Of a stretch of DNA of 17,546 nt, positions 1-6,431 are shown one piece after another. The stretch's first letter is position 1; every line of letters begins with the position of its first letter. A program made the position numbers and the translations under genes. The notes below the pieces were generated by a model. It worked only from the letters and a program-made list of their open reading frames with translations. It ran no database searches and was not told where the DNA came from. This DNA comes from JACRBK01 sp964427955 (GTDB taxonomy: Bacteria; Chloroflexota; Anaerolineae; Aggregatilineales; Aggregatilineaceae), in contig CAYRWY010000072.1 in NCBI GenBank assembly GCA_964427955.1, positions 1 to 17,546 of the forward strand, given 5' to 3'.

Positions 1-2
1 GC

Positions 3-1529
3 GACCAGCCGGGGATGCGCATCGTGAGCGTGGGGCGCGTGGCGAGTGATGCCACCCCCGACAGCCTGCTGGACGAGTATACGGCGGCGGCGGGCGTGCA
101 GGCCGACCCGGCGCAGCGGGTGGAAGTCGGCACTTTTGGGCGCTCCACCACCTACCAGACGCCCTGCCAGGACGGGACGCGCACCTGGCGGATCACGATG
201 TTCGTCCAGTACGGCAGCGCGCACCGCGTCGAGCAGTGGGCCCCGGCGGCAGTGTTCGACGCCTGGAACGCCTGGTTCGGCCAGATTCTCGACCAGTTCG
301 GCCCGCCCGGATCGACTCCGGCTGGCGGTTCCGGGGCCACTCCCGCCGGTGGGACGGGGTCGGACGCGACCGCCGAGGCCCCCGCCGAAGTGAAGCTGCC
401 GCCGCTGCCGATGGCGCACGTTTTCGTGGGGGACCTGTTCGTGGGCACGCTCAGCGATCTGCCGGGCCGCAGCGCCACCACGACGCCCGATTTCGTGCGC
501 TACTATCTCAACTTCGCGCCGAACGGGCTGTTCGTCTCGTACATCGACGCGACCAACGGCGAGCTGCGCGTGATGGATGCCGCCGAAGGGTTGTCGCCGC
601 GCAAGCTCGCGGGCCCGGTGGATGCGACGTTCCCCCCGGCATGGAGTCCGGACAGCCAGCAGATCGCCTATACAGCGGCGACCGGCCAAACTGACGCCAA
701 CGGCGCGCCGCTGTTCCAACTCTACAGCGTCCCGGTGGGCGGCGGCGATCCCCAGCCGGTCACGACCTTCGCCCTGAGCGGCACGTGCGAGGCGGCGACC
801 AGCGATCCGGCGGACGTGATCTACTTCCGCGAAAGCGGGCCGGGCGGTCATGCGAACGTCCTGGTCTGGATGGCGGACGGCCAATTCCTGGTCACGACCG
901 GCTGTGCGGGCGGGCTGGGCGTGCTGAATCCCGCCAACGGGCAGATCACCGAATTCGGCCCGGATCTGCGCAACGGCGCGCTGTCGCCGGATCGCACCCG
1001 CTTTGCGGCGCTGACCGATTCCGGGATCGCACTGCTCGATTTCACCAAGTGGGAACGTACTAATCTACGGAGAGGATCGGACGCGCGCCAGATTGCCTGG
1101 AGCGCCGACGGGCAGGCGCTCTACTATTCCATCGAGATGCCGTCGCAGGCCGTGACGCTGGACGATGCCGCGCAGGCCGACCGCGGCCAGCAGGTCTTCG
1201 GGATGTGGCCGGTCACGCTGTCGAACGATGCGCTGTCGCTGGTCCGGCTGGACCTGGCGACGGTCAAGGAGAACGTGATCTGGCAGGGGGGAGGCCGCGC
1301 CATCGGGCGGATCGCTCCCGCGCCGGACGGCACCGGGATTCTGTTCAGCGTAGTCCCGGCCAGCCTGCCACTGGCCGAGTTGTTCACCAGCGGGGGCGAT
1401 GCGCAGACTCTCCGCGCGGCGTGGCCGAATCCGGCGCTGTACTGGCTGCCCGCCGGGGCGACGTCGCCCGTGCTCGTCGCCTATTCGGGCCAGCCCGTCT
1501 TTGCGCCGATTGCGCGGGTGGGGCAATAG
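3..1529 (+). CDS. TolB-like beta-propeller protein, 5' end outside window
   Basis: The reading frame is already open at the window edge (D-Q-P-G precede the first ATG at 15), so this is probably the 3' part of a longer gene. No signal peptide is visible. The first ~95 visible residues form a small domain ending in WFGQILDQF. A Gly/Ala/Thr/Ser/Pro linker follows (about residues 97-125). The rest resembles PD40/TolB-type propeller blades, with motifs such as AWSPDSQQIAYTA, GALSPDRTRFAAL and AWSADGQALYYS. Such proteins usually act as extracytoplasmic binding or scaffold modules. That is family knowledge; no partner or ligand can be read here. The stop lies 23 bp before the M3 peptidase start, so the two genes are likely co-transcribed. 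Confidence is good for the propeller and low for any specific role. Confidence 0.8.
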   Translation, partial: DQPGMRIVSVGRVASDATPDSLLDEYTAAAGVQADPAQRVEVGTFGRSTTYQTPCQDGTRTWRITMFVQYGSAHRVEQWAPAAVFDAWNAWFGQILDQFGPPGSTPAGGSGATPAGGTGSDATAEAPAEVKLPPLPMAHVFVGDLFVGTLSDLPGRSATTTPDFVRYYLNFAPNGLFVSYIDATNGELRVMDAAEGLSPRKLAGPVDATFPPAWSPDSQQIAYTAATGQTDANGAPLFQLYSVPVGGGDPQPVTTFALSGTCEAATSDPADVIYFRESGPGGHANVLVWMADGQFLVTTGCAGGLGVLNPANGQITEFGPDLRNGALSPDRTRFAALTDSGIALLDFTKWERTNLRRGSDARQIAWSADGQALYYSIEMPSQAVTLDDAAQADRGQQVFGMWPVTLSNDALSLVRLDLATVKENVIWQGGGRAIGRIAPAPDGTGILFSVVPASLPLAELFTSGGDAQTLRAAWPNPALYWLPAGATSPVLVAYSGQPVFAPIARVGQ

Positions 1530-1540
1530 CAGCGTTATCG

Positions 1541-1546
1541 AAAGGA
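1541..1546 (+). promoter_or_regulatory. Ribosome binding site of the M3 peptidase
   Basis: AAAGGA lies 6 bases before the ATG at 1553. It decides the start: the same frame is open upstream to an ATG-less candidate start near 1205, but that stretch overlaps the preceding propeller gene in another frame and shows no such site. Confidence 0.65.
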
Positions 1547-1552
1547 CACGTT

Positions 1553-3277
1553 ATGATGATCAGCACGTTACCGAACGATATCAACCAGTTCATGGCCTGG
1601 TCGTGGGACCAGATCCAACCGTTTGCCGACGAACTCATCCGCCGTCCGCTGGCCGCCGAGAACGTGGACGCCTGGCTGGCGGACTGGTCGTTGCTCGCCA
1701 GCCTGATCGCCGAGAGCTTCACGCGGCTCCAGGTGCGCACTACGACGCACACCAACGACGAGGCCGGGCAGCAGCGTTTCCAGGACTACGCCGAGCAGAT
1801 CATGCCCCGCGCGCGCGAATTCGATCAGCGGTTGAAAGAAAAGCTGCTCGCCAGCGGCCTGGAACCGGCAGGGTTCGGCATCCCGCTGCGCAAGATGCGC
1901 ACCGACGCGGCCATCTTCCGCGCCGAGAATCTGCCGGTCCTGACCGAGATCGAGCGGCTGGGCGTGGAACTGGACAAGATTCACGGCGCGATGACGATCG
2001 ACTGGGATGGCGAGGAACTCACCCGCCCGCAGACCGTCGCCAAGCTGCAAGCCGCGGATCGCAGCGTCCGTGAGCGCGCCTGGCGCAAGCTGGCGGCGCG
2101 TGTGAGCCAGGATCGCGAGGCGATGGATGCGATCTGGGTGCAACTGTTGGACCTGCGGCTGAAGCAGGCGCGGAATGCCGGATTCGACAATTACCGCGAC
2201 TTCCGCTGGAAAGAGTTGGGGCGCTTCGACTATACGCCCGCCGACTGCCGGTCCTTCCATGCCGCTATCGAAGCGGTGGTCGTCCCCGCCGCCAGCCGCC
2301 TGGCCGCCCGCCGTAAAGCCCGGTTGGGCGTGGACACGCTGCGAGTGTGGGACAACTTCTGGTTCGGCAGCCCGGACCCCGGAGGCCATGCGCCGCTCAA
2401 GCCGTACCAGACGATGAATGAACTGAACGACAAGATCGAGGCGATCTTCACCCGCGTCGATCCGGAGTTGGGCAATTATTACCACTTCATGCGTGAGCGG
2501 AACCTGCTCGACCTGGAAAGCCGCAAACACAAGGCCAGCGGCGGTTACATGACCGAATTCTCGTTCACGCGCCAGCCGTTCATCTTCACCAACGCGGTGG
2601 GCATTCACGGCGACGTGCAAACGCTGCTGCACGAGGGCGGGCACGCCTTCCACTCGTTCGAGAGCGCGCACCTGCCGTATCTTCAGCAGCGTTCGGAGGG
2701 CATCCCGATTGAATTTGCGGAAGTTGCTTCGATGTCGATGGAACTGCTGGCCGCGCCCTACCTGACCGCCGACCAGGGCGGATTCTACTCCGAGGCCGAC
2801 GCCGCCCGCGCGCGGGTCGAACACCTGGACAGCTCGCTGCGCTTCTGGCCGTACATGGCGGTTGTGGACGCCTTCCAGCACTGGATCTACGAGCATCCCG
2901 ATCAGGCGCACGACACGCGCCAGTGTGATCAGGTCTGGTTCGATCTGCACCGCCGCTATATGCCGGATTACGACTGGTCCGGGATCGAAGACACACTGAA
3001 GCTGTACTGGCGGCTGCAAGGACACATCTGGGGCGCGCCGTTCTACTACGTCGAGTATGGGCTGGCGCAGGTGGGCGCCGTGCAGGTGTGGAGCCGCGCC
3101 ATCCAGGACCAGGCGGGAGCTGTAGCCGCCTACCGCCGCGCGCTGGCGCTGGGGACGACCGTCACGCTGCCGGAGCTGTTCCAGGCGGCGGGCGCGCGTC
3201 TCGCCTTCGACACGGAGATGCTGCGCGATTTGGTGCGCTTGATGGAAGACACGATCAACCGGCTCGATCCGGCGTAG
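1553..3277 (+). CDS. M3 family oligoendopeptidase (zinc metallopeptidase)
   Basis: A 574-residue cytosolic-type protein with no signal peptide or membrane helix. The zinc site of the M3 (thimet/PepF) family is intact: HEGGH at residues 360-364 supplies the two His ligands and catalytic Glu361, and Glu390 in FAEVASMSME is the expected third ligand, 30 residues after the first His. The conserved C-terminal stretch GHIWGAPFYYVEYGLAQVGA is also typical; its Tyr residues help stabilise the transition state in this family. The length fits the PepF-like branch. The expected activity is cleavage of short peptides during intracellular peptide turnover. ATG 1553 is chosen because of the AAAGGA site; ATG 1556 is an equally placed alternative. 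The gene follows the propeller gene by 23 bp. No intrinsic terminator is visible after the stop, only repeat sequence. Confidence 0.93.
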   Translation: MMISTLPNDINQFMAWSWDQIQPFADELIRRPLAAENVDAWLADWSLLASLIAESFTRLQVRTTTHTNDEAGQQRFQDYAEQIMPRAREFDQRLKEKLLASGLEPAGFGIPLRKMRTDAAIFRAENLPVLTEIERLGVELDKIHGAMTIDWDGEELTRPQTVAKLQAADRSVRERAWRKLAARVSQDREAMDAIWVQLLDLRLKQARNAGFDNYRDFRWKELGRFDYTPADCRSFHAAIEAVVVPAASRLAARRKARLGVDTLRVWDNFWFGSPDPGGHAPLKPYQTMNELNDKIEAIFTRVDPELGNYYHFMRERNLLDLESRKHKASGGYMTEFSFTRQPFIFTNAVGIHGDVQTLLHEGGHAFHSFESAHLPYLQQRSEGIPIEFAEVASMSMELLAAPYLTADQGGFYSEADAARARVEHLDSSLRFWPYMAVVDAFQHWIYEHPDQAHDTRQCDQVWFDLHRRYMPDYDWSGIEDTLKLYWRLQGHIWGAPFYYVEYGLAQVGAVQVWSRAIQDQAGAVAAYRRALALGTTVTLPELFQAAGARLAFDTEMLRDLVRLMEDTINRLDPA

Positions 3278-3278
3278 G

Positions 3279-3340
3279 GCGGGCCGGGGGGGAGTGGCGC
3301 CGTGGAAACGTCAGTGTAGGGGCGTCAGCTTGCTGCCCAT
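3279..3340 (+). repeat. Composite intergenic repeat, degraded copy
   Basis: The core GTGGAAACGTCAGTGTAGGGGCG followed by a CTTGCTGC-containing hairpin matches copies near 6281-6376 (reverse), 12401-12484 and 17401-17483 (reverse). This copy has lost the CCTCACCCC half and carries several substitutions. It lies just after the peptidase stop. Confidence 0.6.
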
Positions 3341-3385
3341 GTGCGTCAATTTAAGGTTTTGTGAGGCACTCACGCCTTGTCCCGG

Positions 3386-3442
3386 CCTCACCCCCCGGCC
3401 CCCTCTCCATTGTACTTGATGGGAGAGGGGCCAGGGGTGGAT
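3386..3442. repeat. Palindromic intergenic repeat (CCTCACCCC…GGGGTGG)
   Basis: Arms GGCCCCCTCTCC and GGAGAGGGGCC flank a ~12-base AT-rich centre and can form a long hairpin. It lies between convergent genes (peptidase and response regulator) and belongs to the family seen at 9221, 12527, 14556 and 17278. The outer right end GGGGTGGATAAC deviates from the usual GGGGTGAGGT. Confidence 0.7.
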
Positions 3443-3471
3443 AACGACCGGGGGGGCATCGGCTTCCCCGC

Positions 3472-3510
3472 AAAAAAAAATGACGGCTGCCGGTCGGAGG
3501 GCAGCCGTCA
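3472..3510 (-). terminator. Rho-independent terminator of the response regulator gene
   Basis: TGACGGCTGCC (3481-3491) pairs with GGCAGCCGTCA (3500-3510) around an 8-base loop. On the minus strand the hairpin is followed by nine T (plus-strand A-run 3472-3480). It begins about 25 bases beyond the receiver-gene stop. There is no T-run on the plus side, so it acts in one direction only. Confidence 0.9.
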
Positions 3511-3536
3511 TCAGGACGAGGCGGGCACTGATCGAC

Positions 3537-3893
3537 TCAGGCCGCGTAGCTCGCCACGGCCTTGAACAAGTCGGAAATACTGATCGGCTTGACCATGAAT
3601 TTCACATCGGCGGGACGCAGCCGTTCCCGGAAGTCCTCGTCGCAGCTCACCACGATGATCGGCATTCCGGCACTGTCGGTGCGGCTGCGCAGAAATTCCA
3701 CGACAGCAGCGCCTGACAATCCGGGCATCGACATATCCAGCACCGCGACGTCGGGCAGATAGCCGTCATCCAACATCTTGATCGCACTCTCCGCGGTGTT
3801 GGTATGGGTGACCTGATATCCCTTGAAGGTCAGCGCCTTGGTATACAGCTCCAACAGGTCCGGATCATCTTCGAGTACAAATACTGCGGCCAT
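3537..3893 (-). CDS. Single-domain response regulator receiver protein
   Basis: A 118-residue protein consisting only of a CheY-like receiver fold. Visible key residues are the acidic pair Asp9-Asp10, the phosphoacceptor Asp53 in AVLDMSMP, the switch Ser83 after the beta-4 strand IIVVS, and Lys102-Pro103 in MVKPIS. There is no DNA-binding or enzymatic output domain, so it presumably works by protein contact or as a phosphate relay, like CheY, DivK or Spo0F types (family knowledge). No histidine kinase lies in the window, so its partner is unknown. ATG 3893 is preceded by AAAGGG at a suitable distance. A promoter lies just upstream and a strong terminator follows, so it is most likely a single-gene transcript. 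Confidence 0.93.
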   Translation of the reverse strand: MAAVFVLEDDPDLLELYTKALTFKGYQVTHTNTAESAIKMLDDGYLPDVAVLDMSMPGLSGAAVVEFLRSRTDSAGMPIIVVSCDEDFRERLRPADVKFMVKPISISDLFKAVASYAA

Positions 3894-3931
3894 CGCTCTA
3901 CCCTTTGCGTATTCTTTCTCAATGCATTCCC

Positions 3932-3961
3932 ATTATAGACCAGCATTGGGGGAAAAGTAAA
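3932..3961 (-). promoter_or_regulatory. Sigma-70-type promoter of the response regulator gene
   Basis: On the minus strand, TTTACT (3956-3961) and a perfect TATAAT (3932-3937) are separated by 18 bases. Transcription would start near 3925, giving a leader of about 30 bases. The surrounding 3900-4060 stretch is AT-rich compared with the rest of the window. Only 4/6 of the -35 matches consensus. Confidence 0.7.
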
Positions 3962-4007
3962 GGTAGTATTGTGAAATCGATTCAAAATTAATACATCTGC
4001 GCCCCGC

Positions 4008-4033
4008 ACGTTGGACGAATTTAGGACCAACGT
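4008..4033. promoter_or_regulatory. Inverted repeat ACGTTGG-N12-CCAACGT
   Basis: A perfect 7-bp inverted repeat upstream of the response regulator promoter and downstream of the small-protein terminator. It has no adjoining T-run, so it is not a terminator. It could be a regulator binding site; function is inferred only from position. Confidence 0.3.
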
Positions 4034-4060
4034 ACTATGCCCCCGGTGCGATCTTCAAGA

Positions 4061-4093
4061 AAACAAAAAACCGCGCCCTATGGGGCGCGGTTT
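4061..4093 (-). terminator. Rho-independent terminator of the 64-residue protein gene
   Basis: CCGCGCCC (4071-4078) pairs with GGGCGCGG (4083-4090) around a 4-base loop, extended by flanking AAA/TTT pairs. On the minus strand it is followed by TTTTTTGTTTT. It lies 24 bases after the stop codon of the small gene. Confidence 0.9.
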
Positions 4094-4116
4094 GATAAAC
4101 TTCGGCGAACCAGCGA

Positions 4117-4311
4117 CTAGCCAACCGGCAGGTTCAGCTTGTCCCATTCGCTCTTGGAGATGAACTTGGTCAAGTTACGACCATCAGCGGTCTTGGCACG
4201 CAGCCCATAGCGGGTCTGCCCGTTCTTGGTGGTGAAGGTCACCTTCTTGACATTCTTGCTGTCCACGGAAACCTTCTGACGGATCTTGACATCGTAGAAT
4301 TCAATCGCCAC
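4117..4311 (-). CDS. Small basic protein of unknown function (64 aa)
   Basis: I do not recognise this family with certainty. The protein has 64 residues, is rich in Lys and Arg, and has no signal peptide or membrane segment. The spacing of short hydrophobic/polar alternations (VKIRQKVSVD, KKVTFTTK, RYGLRAKTA) suggests a small all-beta fold, ending in a short helix (KSEWDKLN). A charged small beta protein could bind nucleic acid or act in translation, but this is inference. It starts with GTG at 4311, supported by a strong AAGGAG site (4320-4325) with 8-base spacing. It has its own terminator and two candidate promoters, so it appears to be an independently and perhaps strongly expressed gene. 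The reading frame is real despite its size because of these signals. Confidence 0.8.
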   Translation of the reverse strand: MAIEFYDVKIRQKVSVDSKNVKKVTFTTKNGQTRYGLRAKTADGRNLTKFISKSEWDKLNLPVG

Positions 4312-4319
4312 GGCTCTAA

Positions 4320-4325
4320 CTCCTT
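4320..4325 (-). promoter_or_regulatory. Strong ribosome binding site of the 64-residue protein
   Basis: AAGGAG on the minus strand, 8 bases before the GTG start. It supports both the gene and the non-ATG start. Confidence 0.75.
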
Positions 4326-4378
4326 TTTATGGCTTACACCTAGGAACTGGTAAGTTCGACTCGAAGTCTACGCTTGTC

Positions 4379-4408
4379 ATTGTAACACGATACGGGAAAA
4401 GTGCACAA
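4379..4408 (-). promoter_or_regulatory. Proximal promoter of the 64-residue protein gene
   Basis: TTGTGC (4403-4408), an 18-base spacer and TACAAT (4379-4384) on the minus strand. The predicted leader is about 60 bases. The -10 is 5/6 and the -35 is 3/6 to the sigma-70 consensus. Confidence 0.5.
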
Positions 4409-4450
4409 GCTTTTTTCTCGTATTCAAGCGAAGACCCAACCCGTTATCTC

Positions 4451-4479
4451 ATTGTACAAAACACTGCTCTCTCGCGCAA
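4451..4479 (-). promoter_or_regulatory. Possible distal promoter of the 64-residue protein gene
   Basis: TTGCGC (4474-4479), a 17-base spacer and TACAAT (4451-4456) on the minus strand, 72 bases upstream of the proximal promoter and just after the stop of the TPR gene. The -10 context TACAATGAG also occurs at the promoter candidate of the TPR gene. Confidence 0.4.
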
Positions 4480-4510
4480 GCACCCAATTTCGAGGAGTTT
4501 TCCCTCAGGC

Positions 4511-5329
4511 CTACTCAAATTTAACCAAAGTCAAACTCGGCGTGGGTGAAATGGTCGGTGTCGGCGTCTCCGTTGCCGGGATCGCGGTCGCCGTCCGGGT
4601 GGGACGGCGGGTCGCCGCAGCGCCGGTGGTCGGCGTGGCCGTCTCCGGACCGGGCGTCGGGGTGTCCGACGGTGGGGCCAGCGTGGGCGTCTCCGTCTCC
4701 GAGGGCTGCGGCGTCAGCGTGGGCAGCGGCGTCCGGGTGGGCGGCTGGGTGCGCGTCGGGATCGGCGTCCAGGTGGGCACACCCACGTCCCAGATGCGGG
4801 TCGGCGAGGGGCCTTCCGTCGGTGTGGGGAACGGCGTTCCGGTGTTGGTCGGGGACGGTCCCCAGGTCGGCGTGCGCGTCGGCAGGATAAAAGAGACGGT
4901 CGGCAGCGGGCGGTCTTTGGTCTCGCTCTTCTTATTATTGCGGGCATTCACCGCGATCATGACCACGATCACGGCCACTGCGGCCACGGCCATCAGGGTG
5001 ATGATGCTGGTCATGGGGAGCTGCGTGTCCCGCGTCAGCTTGGTTTTCAAGGTCGGGACGGCGTCGGGCGGGACATACTCATGTCCGGTCAACTGCGCAT
5101 AGGCATGGCGGGCTGTGCTGCTGTGCGGATTCAGCGCCAGCACCCGTTCCAGGTAGTCGATGCGTTCCGAGCGGTCGTTCGAGACGGTCGCCAGCCACAG
5201 CCAGGCCAGTTCCTGGGTCGGGTCCGCCGTGACGACTTCGTTCAGCAGGCGGCGGGCTTCGGTGCGCTGTCCGGCCTGCGCGAGGGCAATCGCTTGTTGC
5301 AGTTTGGCTCTCAAGTCAGAGGATGGCAT
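4511..5329 (-). CDS. TPR protein with one membrane helix and a Pro/Thr-rich tail
   Basis: A 272-residue protein in three parts. Residues 1-85 are helical TPR-like repeats (LQQAIALAQAGQRTEARRLL, then LAWLWLATV and YLERVLALNP). Residues ~106-128 form one hydrophobic helix (SIITLMAVAAVAVIVVMIAV), followed by Asn/Lys-rich residues. Residues ~141-272 are low-complexity Pro/Thr/Ser with repeated PTPT, PTRT and TETPT units. Without an N-terminal signal, the TPR part could be cytoplasmic and the tail outside, perhaps an O-glycosylated stalk; the positively charged residues on both sides of the helix leave topology open. This architecture is common in Chloroflexota (general knowledge). The TPR may recruit a protein partner, but none can be named. 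ATG 5329 follows GGGAG at ~9 bases. Confidence 0.87.
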   Translation of the reverse strand: MPSSDLRAKLQQAIALAQAGQRTEARRLLNEVVTADPTQELAWLWLATVSNDRSERIDYLERVLALNPHSSTARHAYAQLTGHEYVPPDAVPTLKTKLTRDTQLPMTSIITLMAVAAVAVIVVMIAVNARNNKKSETKDRPLPTVSFILPTRTPTWGPSPTNTGTPFPTPTEGPSPTRIWDVGVPTWTPIPTRTQPPTRTPLPTLTPQPSETETPTLAPPSDTPTPGPETATPTTGAAATRRPTRTATAIPATETPTPTISPTPSLTLVKFE

Positions 5330-5364
5330 TCATCAGACTCCCGACTAGACGGTATTCCATGCTC

Positions 5365-5370
5365 ATTGTA
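5365..5370 (-). promoter_or_regulatory. Candidate -10 element for the TPR protein gene
   Basis: TACAAT on the minus strand, about 35 bases before the ATG, within GAGTACAATGAG. The best -35 at 17 bases is a weak TTTCCG. It shares TACAATGAG with the distal promoter candidate at 4451. Confidence 0.35.
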
Positions 5371-5400
5371 CTCGCCGCGTCTCAAAACGGAAATGGGGCT

Positions 5401-6204
5401 TTAGTCGCCCTTCTTTTTGCGGCTGGACGCGCGCTCGACCGGGATGTCCGTGCGGAGACTGAGCATCTCGGCCCAGTCGTCGGCATCGCGCAGCTTGAAG
5501 CCCACCGCACGGGCCGCGCCCTCGGCATCCTCGTAATCGATGCGCAGTGTGTCCACTGCCAGGGGGCTGGGCGAGTTGGTATAGCTCACGTCCAGGCGGC
5601 GGATGCTCGTCAGGAAGATCGGCTCGCGCCAGTCGAACAGCAGCCGGTCGGGGGCCAGAAAGAGCAGGCCATGCCGCTCCTGCTGCCACTGGCCGTAGAC
5701 GTTCTGGAACAGCCGCTCGGCGCGGACCGGGCCGGTTTCGACCCCGCCGCCGCTGTAATCGACCGGAATCTGCGCGGCCTCGCTCAACTGCTGGGCGAAT
5801 TCCTCCATCGGACCCAGCACGAAGGTCAGCACCTGCCAGAAGTCCGGCGCTTCGACCTCGATGCGGACGGCGCGTTTCTCCGAATAGCTGCCGAAGTCTT
5901 GCCAGAAGCCGATCCAGCGGATGCGGTCCAGCGGCACGCTCAGCAGATAGGGCGCTTCGGCGCGGCAGGCGAACAGGAAGGAATCGTCGCGGATCGCCAG
6001 CACGCCGCGAAAGTTATCCTCGCCCCGGAAGCCGAACCACGTCGCGGGCACCGGCCCGTAGCGCACGGCGAAGCCGCTCGCCTGCCAGGCCGCCTGGATC
6101 TCGGCGGCGACCTGGTGCAGCCGGGGGGTCTTCCGCGCATTGAACCACAGCGCGATCCCGAGGACCAGGATCGCGATCCCTAAGCCCAGTAATGGTAGTG
6201 TCAT
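5401..6204 (-). CDS. Membrane-anchored protein with two possible PH-like repeats
   Basis: A 267-residue protein whose first ~21 residues are one hydrophobic helix (LPLLGLGIAILVLGIALWF) followed by Asn-Ala-Arg-Lys, consistent with an anchor and a cytoplasmic remainder. Two stretches look alike: RGVLAIRDDSFLFACR…PLDRIRWIGF (about residues 66-100) and HGLLFLAPDRLLFDWR…LTSIRRLDVSY (about 183-213). The pattern of a short beta strand, 'D-x-L-x-F', then a basic turn before an aromatic residue is reminiscent of bacterial PH/GRAM-like modules. That is my inference from pattern only. The C-terminus is a basic tail (SSRKKKGD). ATG 6204 is preceded by AGGAAAG at a usable distance. The gene is 71 bp upstream of the TPR gene. 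Function unknown. Confidence 0.8.
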   Translation of the reverse strand: MTLPLLGLGIAILVLGIALWFNARKTPRLHQVAAEIQAAWQASGFAVRYGPVPATWFGFRGEDNFRGVLAIRDDSFLFACRAEAPYLLSVPLDRIRWIGFWQDFGSYSEKRAVRIEVEAPDFWQVLTFVLGPMEEFAQQLSEAAQIPVDYSGGGVETGPVRAERLFQNVYGQWQQERHGLLFLAPDRLLFDWREPIFLTSIRRLDVSYTNSPSPLAVDTLRIDYEDAEGAARAVGFKLRDADDWAEMLSLRTDIPVERASSRKKKGD

Positions 6205-6280
6205 GGGTTTGTCTTTCCTGTGATGGGTGTCGACTCAGAGAATTCTTTTTTCATGCCCGGACCCGCGCTTCAGGGGTGGA

Positions 6281-6376
6281 AAAGCAGGGCGCAGCAAGCG
6301 GCGCCCCTGCACCGACGTTTCCACCGCGCCGCTCCCCCTCGCCACCGCGTGGAGAGGAGGTCGGGGGGTGAGGTAA
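6281..6376 (-). repeat. Composite intergenic repeat, most complete copy
   Basis: Read on the minus strand it has, in order: TTTACCTCACCCC, a CTCTCCACGCGGTGGCGAGGG segment, GAGCGGCGCGGTGGAAACGTC, and a GGGGCGCCGCTTGCTGCGCCC hairpin ending in TGCTTTT. The same order appears at 12401-12484 and, reversed, at 17401-17483. The whole 6205-6431 gap holds this repeat and no gene that I can support. Confidence 0.75.
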
Positions 6377-6431
6377 AATACAGCGAAGTTTCGCGTGCTT
6401 GATGCTTTTGATCCACCGGAACCCCAGCCCC

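Noticed and set aside
1568..3025. A 485-codon open frame antisense to the M3 peptidase gene
   Set aside because: It is a by-product of GC-rich codon bias. The sense protein has intact catalytic motifs, whereas the antisense product shows no recognisable domain.
4401..5102. Val/Gly-rich open frame on the plus strand
   Set aside because: It is the complement of the Pro/Thr-rich tail of the TPR protein; its repetitive composition follows from that.
5323..6183. A 286-codon open frame on the plus strand over the PH-like gene
   Set aside because: Antisense shadow with no domain and no convincing ribosome site; the minus-strand product has a coherent membrane anchor and repeat structure.
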